Source of the DNA: Bacteroidales bacterium
GTDB lineage: Bacteria; Bacteroidota; Bacteroidia; Bacteroidales; UBA932
Assembly: GCA_004552115.1 (NCBI GenBank)
Contig: SFPH01000046.1
Span: 1 to 10,506 of the forward strand
DNA: 10,506 nucleotides
Direction: 5' to 3'
Part shown: positions 6,471 through 10,506 of the stretch, piece by piece
Position numbering within the stretch: position 1 is the first letter of the stretch
Layout: every line of letters starts with the position of its first letter
Notes under the pieces: generated by a model
What the model was told of the DNA's origin: nothing
What the model saw: only the letters and a program-made list of their open reading frames with translations
Databases searched by the model: none
Translations under genes and position numbers: made by a program

Positions 6471-6945
6471 AGAATGGCAGGTCGTCTCCCGGCATGTCGT
6501 CCAGTGACGGCGCCGGTGCCTGCTGTCCGTATGACGGTGCAAATCCCGCAGGCAGATCATTGTATCCGCCGGCATTTCCGTAGCTCTGGCTGCCGTAGCC
6601 TGGCTGCTGCACTGAGCCATGAGAGCCTTGCGCAGGGGCGGCATACCCCTGTCCCGCTGCGGTATTGACCTGTCCTGCCGGGCTGATTCTCCAGGCTCTG
6701 AGGTCAGTGTACCATTTGCCGTTGAACTCGCGGCTGGATATGTTGAAAGCTACTTTTATCTGGTCTCCGACATTGTATCTCTCCAGGTCTTTGACCTTGT
6801 CGGCACCCCATACGCTGAAGCACGCCTTGGTCGGGAAGTTGCCCTCCTGATACTCTATCACGAATTCCTGCTTGGCCCAGTCTCCCTTGGCGGATCTGCC
6901 GCTCTGGACTGCGAGCTTGATTTCCAATCTTCCTTCAATTTCCAT
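6469..6945 (-). CDS. DUF3127 OB-fold protein with SSB-like acidic tail
   Basis: This 158-residue cytosolic protein belongs to the DUF3127 family, largely restricted to Bacteroidota. Residues 1-88 form the conserved OB-like domain, with MEIEGRLEIKL, SGRSAKGDWAKQEFVIEY, ACFSVWGADKVKDL and EFNGKWYTDLRAWRI. Residues 89-148 are a low-complexity linker rich in Gly, Gln, Tyr, Ala and Pro. The chain ends in an acidic tip, DDMPGDDLPF (149-158), very like the DDxPF end that bacterial SSB uses to bind partner proteins. A single-stranded nucleic-acid role is a family-level inference. It follows the FKBP terminator by 65 nt, so it needs its own promoter; I found no convincing -33/-7 pair there. The stop codon overlaps the AraC-domain remnant. 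Confidence 0.88.
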   Translation of the reverse strand: MEIEGRLEIKLAVQSGRSAKGDWAKQEFVIEYQEGNFPTKACFSVWGADKVKDLERYNVGDQIKVAFNISSREFNGKWYTDLRAWRISPAGQVNTAAGQGYAAPAQGSHGSVQQPGYGSQSYGNAGGYNDLPAGFAPSYGQQAPAPSLDDMPGDDLPF

Positions 6946-7010
6946 ATTCTCTTGCGTTCAGGACCGCCTTGAGGACGTTCCATTGTTTTGTGTATATACT
7001 GTTTCCCATA

Positions 7011-7064
7011 TAAGAAAGGCAGGCGAACCGTAGCTCCCGGACCTGCCGGGATTTTCGCCTGCCC
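7011..7064 (-). terminator. Two-tier intrinsic terminator of the FKBP gene
   Basis: An outer 10-bp stem pairs GGCAGGCGAA (7018-7027) with TTCGCCTGCC (7054-7063). It encloses a second hairpin, CCCGG (7036-7040) with CCGGG (7046-7050). On the minus strand the outer stem is followed by TTTCTTATA (7017-7009). It starts 28 nt beyond the FKBP stop codon. No plus-strand gene uses it. Confidence 0.8.
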
Positions 7065-7091
7065 TTATGTCTGTCTGATCTTGAGAAACTG

Positions 7092-7883
7092 TTATTCAGC
7101 CTTCTCCTCAGCAACCTTGCCTACCTTTACGAGCTCAACGTCAAAGATGAGAGCGCTGTTAGGCTCGATTCCGCGTGAACCGTTCTCGCCGTATGCGAGG
7201 TCGGCAGGGATGAAAAGCTTGATCTTGCCGCCTTCGCCGATGAGCTGGAGACCTTCGGTCCAACCCTTGATGACGCGGTTGAGAAGCATTCTGGTGCCTT
7301 CAGCTGCCTGGCTCTCGTCGAACTTGGTGCCGTCGATGAGGGTTCCGGTGTATTTAACCCATACGGTATCGGCAGCGGCTGGCCTGATATCGTTTCCGGC
7401 CTCGATGATGGTGTACTGGAGACCGCTTTCGGTAGCCTGTACGCCCTCATTCTTGAGGTTTTCAGCAAGGAATGCGGCAGACTTCTGGCTGTTTACGGCT
7501 GAAGTGTAGTCGCGCCTCTTTGCGAGATATGCGTTGAATACCTCGTTCATCAGCTCAGGGTTGATCTTGAACTGCTCTGCGAATGTTGAATCGCGGAAGT
7601 CACCCTTCGCATTGAGGAAATCCTTGATACCCTTCTGTACGGCGGAATAGTTGAGGTCACCGAAGTTGTATCCCTTGAGGAAGGAACCGAAATTGATTCC
7701 AACGAGATAGCTGACAGAGTCGATCTCGCTCTTCTTTGGAAGGAATGCCTTAGGATCTACAGGCTTTACAGCCACTGCGGTGGAGTCATTTCCGTCAACG
7801 CCGCCCTTCACGCCGGTTGAGGTGCAGGAAGAGGCAGCGATTACTACTGCAAATGCTGCAGCAATGAATTTCATGCTTTTCAT
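7092..7883 (-). CDS. FKBP-type peptidyl-prolyl cis-trans isomerase lipoprotein
   Basis: This periplasmic or envelope protein-folding enzyme isomerises X-Pro bonds. From the ATG at 7881-7883 it has 263 residues. A lipoprotein signal (MKSMKFIAAAFAVVIAASSC) puts the lipidated Cys at position 20. Next come a linker and a mainly helical region (about 50-145) like the dimerising part of FkpA/Mip proteins, then an FKBP domain (about 153-254). FKBP active-site residues are visible: Tyr178 and KFDES (187-191), RVIKGWTEGL (203-212), FIPADLAYGE (224-233) and the final strand ALIFDVELVKV (244-254). A longer frame opens at 7919, but its start lies upstream of the predicted transcription start and would place 12 unlikely residues before the signal. 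Start 7874 is also possible. The gene is monocistronic, with its own promoter and terminator, and diverges from recQ. Confidence 0.93.
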   Translation of the reverse strand: MKSMKFIAAAFAVVIAASSCTSTGVKGGVDGNDSTAVAVKPVDPKAFLPKKSEIDSVSYLVGINFGSFLKGYNFGDLNYSAVQKGIKDFLNAKGDFRDSTFAEQFKINPELMNEVFNAYLAKRRDYTSAVNSQKSAAFLAENLKNEGVQATESGLQYTIIEAGNDIRPAAADTVWVKYTGTLIDGTKFDESQAAEGTRMLLNRVIKGWTEGLQLIGEGGKIKLFIPADLAYGENGSRGIEPNSALIFDVELVKVGKVAEEKAE

Positions 7884-7907
7884 TATCTGCAAGGGCCGAA
7901 ACGGCTG

Positions 7908-7940
7908 CAAATATCGCAATTTTTATTGACAATAACCAAT
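7908..7940 (-). promoter_or_regulatory. Predicted promoter of the FKBP gene
   Basis: On the minus strand GATATTTG (7915-7908) matches TAnnTTTG at seven of eight positions. ATTG (7940-7937) provides a -33 box with a 21-nt spacer. Transcription would start near 7901, giving a leader of roughly 18 nt before the ATG at 7883. A TGACAAT copy (7927-7933) lies inside the spacer. Confidence 0.55.
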
Positions 7941-7978
7941 AATTTTCCCGCTCATTGTCATAATTTCCCGCCCCGTCC

Positions 7979-8009
7979 TTTGAAGTTTGGCGGAAAAATG
8001 CTACATTTG
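7979..8009 (+). promoter_or_regulatory. Predicted promoter of recQ, perfect match to the Bacteroidetes consensus
   Basis: TTTG at 7979-7982, a 19-nt spacer and TACATTTG at 8002-8009 match the TTTG-N19-21-TAnnTTTG consensus without mismatch. Transcription would start near 8016, only about 15 nt before the ATG at 8031. It is divergent from the FKBP promoter, with about 40 bp between the two -33 boxes. Confidence 0.75.
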
Positions 8010-8030
8010 AGTAATTGAGCCACTTTATCT

Positions 8031-10235
8031 ATGGATATTGACAATGTGACAATACACTCCAAACTCAATGAGTTCTTCGGCTTCAGCCATTTCAAGGGCA
8101 ACCAGGAAGAAATCATTCTGAATCTTCTGCACGGCAACGACTCTTTCGTGATAATGCCGACAGGAGGCGGAAAGTCCCTGTGCTACCAGCTCCCGGCGCT
8201 TCTTCTGCCCGGCACCGCCATAGTGGTCTCTCCGCTGATTGCATTGATGAAGAATCAGGTCGACGCCATCAGAGGTTTCGTGACTGGAAATGAGGGAATT
8301 GCACATTTCCTCAACTCCTCGCTCAGCAAGGCCCAGATTTCAGAAGTCCGCGAGGATCTGATGTCCGGAGTCACCAAACTTCTCTATGTGGCTCCCGAGA
8401 GCCTCACCAAGGAGGAGAATGTCGCCATCCTGAAGGAAATCAGGATATCTTTCTATGCGATAGACGAGGCTCATTGCATTTCCGACTGGGGTCACGATTT
8501 CAGGCCGGAGTACAGGCGCATCAGACCGATAATCGACGAGATTGGAGATGCTCCGGTGATAGCGCTCACCGCCACGGCCACCCCGAAGGTCCAGAGCGAC
8601 ATTGTAAAGAATCTCGGCATACAGGACGCAAAGGTCTTCAAGTCCTCTTTCAACAGGCCGAACCTCTATTACGAGGTCAGGGACAAGGTGGATCCGGACA
8701 GGGATATCATAAAATACATAAAGCAGAATCCGGGGAAGGCCGGAATTATATACTGCCTCAGCAGAAAGAAGGTTGAAGAACTTGCCAATATGCTGGTTAT
8801 CAACGGTATAAAGGCTGTTCCATATCACGCCGGACTGGATGCTAAGGTAAGGGCGGAGAATCAGGACCGCTTCCTTATGGAGGATGTGGACGTGATTGTC
8901 GCCACAATAGCCTTCGGAATGGGCATCGACAAGCCGGATGTCAGATATGTCATCCATTACGACATGCCGAGGAGCCTCGAAGGATATTACCAGGAGACCG
9001 GACGTGCCGGCAGAGACGGGAAAGAAGGAGTCTGCATTGCCTACTACAGCTACAAGGATATCTGCAAGCTGGAGAAGTTCCTGCAGAGCAAGCCTGTTTC
9101 CGAACAGGAAATCGGGCGCCAGCTCCTTCTCGAGACTGTAGCCTATGCCGAATCCGGGGAATGCAGGAGAAAGCTGCTGCTCGGCTATTTCGGCGAGGAT
9201 TATACCCTGGACAACTGCGGAGCCTGCGACAACTGTCTGAACCCGAGACCGAAGTTCGATGCGCATAAGGAGTTGAAACTGGCCATCGACCTTGTCGCTT
9301 CACTGCCCGAGAATTTCAGGATAGAGCATCTTGCCAATATTCTCGCCGGCATCACCACGGCAATGGTGAAGTCTTACAAGCACGACAAGACCAAGTTCTT
9401 CGGCGCCGGCTCCGAGCATAATGCAAGATTCTGGGAAATGATTATCCATCAGGCTCTTATCCTTCATTTCCTGGGCAGGAACATAGAAACTTACGGCCTT
9501 GTTTCGGTCACCCCTGAAGGCATTGCATATTCGGAGGCTCCGTACAAGATCATGCTTGCCGGAGACCGGAGTTTTTCCGAAGACGGGGACGAGGGGGATG
9601 AAGAATCACCTTCTCCGGCGTCGGCAAAGGGAGGATCAGGAGGCGACCCTGCTCTTCTTTCAATGCTGAAGGATCTCAGGAAGGACGTGTCCCGCAAGCT
9701 CAAGCTTCAGCCGTGGGTGATTTTCGGCGATGCCTCTCTCGAGGACATGTCGATAATGTATCCTGTCACCGTGGACGAGCTCAAGACCTGCCAGGGTGTG
9801 GGAGAGGGCAAGGCCCGCAAATACGGGAAACAGTTCATCGATCTCATTGCCAGGTATGTGGAGGAAAACGAGATCATACGCCCTGACGATTTCCTCGTGA
9901 AGTCAATGCCGAACAAGTCCTCGGAGAAAATCTTCATAATCCAGAGCATTGACCGCAGGATGGACCTGGAGGATATAGCATCGGCAAGGGGAATGGAGAT
10001 GGATGAACTCCTCACCGCCATCGAGAACATCGTGGATTCCGGGACAAGGCTGGACCTCAATTACTATATTGACCAGAATATCGATTCCGATGTAGTGAAT
10101 GAGATTTACGGCTATTTCCGCGACGAAGCCGAGACGGATTCCCTCGAGGATGCCCTGAACGAGCTCCAGGGCGATTACGAAGAGCTGGAAATCAGGCTGG
10201 TAAGAATCAAATTCATCTCTGAGGTCGCAAACTGA
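8031..10235 (+). CDS. recQ: ATP-dependent DNA helicase RecQ
   Basis: RecQ is a 3'-to-5' DNA helicase of recombination and replication-fork repair. The 734-residue frame has the full superfamily-2 core. Visible motifs are the RecQ motif 0 area (FGFSHFKGNQEEII, 16-29), Walker A TGGGKS (44-49), SPLIALMKNQV (67-77), the DEAH box with ISDWGHDFRP (145-159), LTATATP (179-185), FNRPNLYYEV (207-216), and IAFGMGIDKPDVR with the QETGRAGRDG arginine-finger motif (293-330). Zinc-binding cysteines follow at C378, C396, C399 and C402, then a winged-helix region (about 410-510), an acidic Gly/Ser linker (515-540) and an HRDC domain (about 540-612). About 120 further residues extend past HRDC, ending in an acidic helix-rich stretch. 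That extra length is, as I recall, usual for Bacteroidota RecQ. The ATG at 8031 fits the promoter and gives the expected N-terminus. Confidence 0.96.
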   Translation: MDIDNVTIHSKLNEFFGFSHFKGNQEEIILNLLHGNDSFVIMPTGGGKSLCYQLPALLLPGTAIVVSPLIALMKNQVDAIRGFVTGNEGIAHFLNSSLSKAQISEVREDLMSGVTKLLYVAPESLTKEENVAILKEIRISFYAIDEAHCISDWGHDFRPEYRRIRPIIDEIGDAPVIALTATATPKVQSDIVKNLGIQDAKVFKSSFNRPNLYYEVRDKVDPDRDIIKYIKQNPGKAGIIYCLSRKKVEELANMLVINGIKAVPYHAGLDAKVRAENQDRFLMEDVDVIVATIAFGMGIDKPDVRYVIHYDMPRSLEGYYQETGRAGRDGKEGVCIAYYSYKDICKLEKFLQSKPVSEQEIGRQLLLETVAYAESGECRRKLLLGYFGEDYTLDNCGACDNCLNPRPKFDAHKELKLAIDLVASLPENFRIEHLANILAGITTAMVKSYKHDKTKFFGAGSEHNARFWEMIIHQALILHFLGRNIETYGLVSVTPEGIAYSEAPYKIMLAGDRSFSEDGDEGDEESPSPASAKGGSGGDPALLSMLKDLRKDVSRKLKLQPWVIFGDASLEDMSIMYPVTVDELKTCQGVGEGKARKYGKQFIDLIARYVEENEIIRPDDFLVKSMPNKSSEKIFIIQSIDRRMDLEDIASARGMEMDELLTAIENIVDSGTRLDLNYYIDQNIDSDVVNEIYGYFRDEAETDSLEDALNELQGDYEELEIRLVRIKFISEVAN

Positions 10236-10273
10236 AGCAATCCTGTTCCGCAAGGCTGATCGGCATAAGGAAA

Positions 10274-10297
10274 AGACGGGCTCAGCTGAGCCCGTCT
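10274..10297 (-). terminator. Palindromic terminator overlapping the fhs stop codon
   Basis: AGACGGGCTCAG (10274-10285) and CTGAGCCCGTCT (10286-10297) make a perfect 24-bp palindrome that folds as a 10-bp stem with a 4-nt loop. On the minus strand it runs into TCTTTTCCTTAT, giving the T-rich tail of an intrinsic terminator for fhs. The fhs stop codon TGA lies at 10282-10284, in the middle of the hairpin. On the plus strand it is 38 nt beyond the recQ stop but is followed by few T bases, so it would be weaker in that direction. Confidence 0.8.
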
Positions 10298-10506
10298 ATC
10301 TGTCCGTCAACGACATCTATTCTCAATGCCTGAGGAGACTTCGGCAGTCCCGGCATCCTGATGATGTCTCCGGCAATGGCTACAATCATCTCTGCCCCCG
10401 CATTGATTACGATATCCTTGATGTCGAATGTGAAACCCTCCGGAGCACCGTATTTCTTCGGATCCTGGGAGAATGAATACTGAGTCTTGGCTATGCAGAC
10501 AGGGAA
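10282..10506 (-). CDS. fhs: Formate-tetrahydrofolate ligase, C-terminal part (5' end outside window)
   Basis: The minus-strand frame is open from the window edge to a TGA at 10282-10284 and gives the last 74 of about 555 residues. It reads [32 protein letters not shown], then [14 protein letters not shown] and [15 protein letters not shown], ending DGQIDGLS. This closely follows the conserved C-terminus of Fhs, including the KTQYSFS, GAPEGF and MPGLPK segments. The enzyme makes 10-formyl-tetrahydrofolate from formate, ATP and tetrahydrofolate and so feeds the one-carbon pool. It is convergent with recQ, and its last codons lie inside the terminator hairpin. Confidence 0.94.
   Translation of the reverse strand, partial: FPVCIAKTQYSFSQDPKKYGAPEGFTFDIKDIVINAGAEMIVAIAGDIIRMPGLPKSPQALRIDVVDGQIDGLS

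Noticed and set aside
6471..6644. Upstream extension of the AraC-like frame to a start at 6644
   Set aside because: That stretch is the DUF3127 gene read out of frame; only the part below 6470 resembles AraC.
7884..7919. Longer FKBP protein starting at 7919
   Set aside because: It adds 12 residues before a good lipoprotein signal and begins upstream of the predicted transcription start.
8340..9266. 308-codon open frame on the minus strand inside recQ
   Set aside because: It is an antisense shadow of a strongly conserved helicase core and has no recognisable domain or promoter.
1..10506. CRISPR array, IS element, prophage or defence system
   Set aside because: No regularly spaced repeats, transposase, integrase, terminal inverted repeats, toxin-antitoxin pair or defence-type proteins are visible in any frame.

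Overview
The window looks like a chromosomal segment from a member of the Bacteroidota, most likely an uncultured gut-type Bacteroidales with moderately high GC. Three things support this. The protein sequences (SerC/SerA/DUF1015 cluster, DUF3127 protein with an SSB-like tail, long RecQ) match what I know of that phylum. Promoters fit the phylum's TTTG-N19-21-TAnnTTTG consensus rather than a sigma-70 pattern. Start codons lack Shine-Dalgarno sequences. I cannot resolve the genus.

Layout. Positions 1-430 (+) hold the 3' part of rplS (ribosomal protein L19), a tRNA-Arg(ACG) gene and a strong intrinsic terminator. Positions 544-3870 (+) hold a promoter and a tight three-gene unit ending in a terminator: serC, a serA of the short Bacteroidetes/Entamoeba type, and a DUF1015 protein. 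serC is broken by an internal deletion of about 74 or 77 nt that also shifts the frame. Positions 3915-6195 (-) encode an inner-membrane transporter with Gate/nucleoside-recognition character and, upstream of it, an outer-membrane porin-like barrel, probably one two-membrane uptake unit. Positions 6219-6945 (-) hold a DUF3127 OB-fold protein followed immediately by a 47-codon remnant of an AraC-type DNA-binding domain. Positions 7011-7883 (-) hold an FKBP-type peptidyl-prolyl isomerase lipoprotein and its terminator. Positions 7979-10235 (+) hold recQ, divergent from the FKBP gene. Positions 10282-10506 (-) hold the 3' end of fhs (formate-tetrahydrofolate ligase), convergent with recQ.

How the genes fit together. 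SerA and SerC catalyse the first two steps of the phosphorylated serine pathway, and DUF1015 rides with them. A functional link of DUF1015 to phosphoserine or serine handling is a reasonable inference but unproven. The porin and Gate transporter probably move one solute across both membranes; the substrate is unknown.

Most of the window is housekeeping DNA. I see no defence island, phage, IS element or CRISPR array. The points most worth a second look are the serC deletion, a repeated TGACAAT motif concentrated in three intergenic regions, a tRNA in which two tertiary pairs have changed together from G-C to A-U, the AraC-domain remnant, and the DUF1015 partner of the serine genes.
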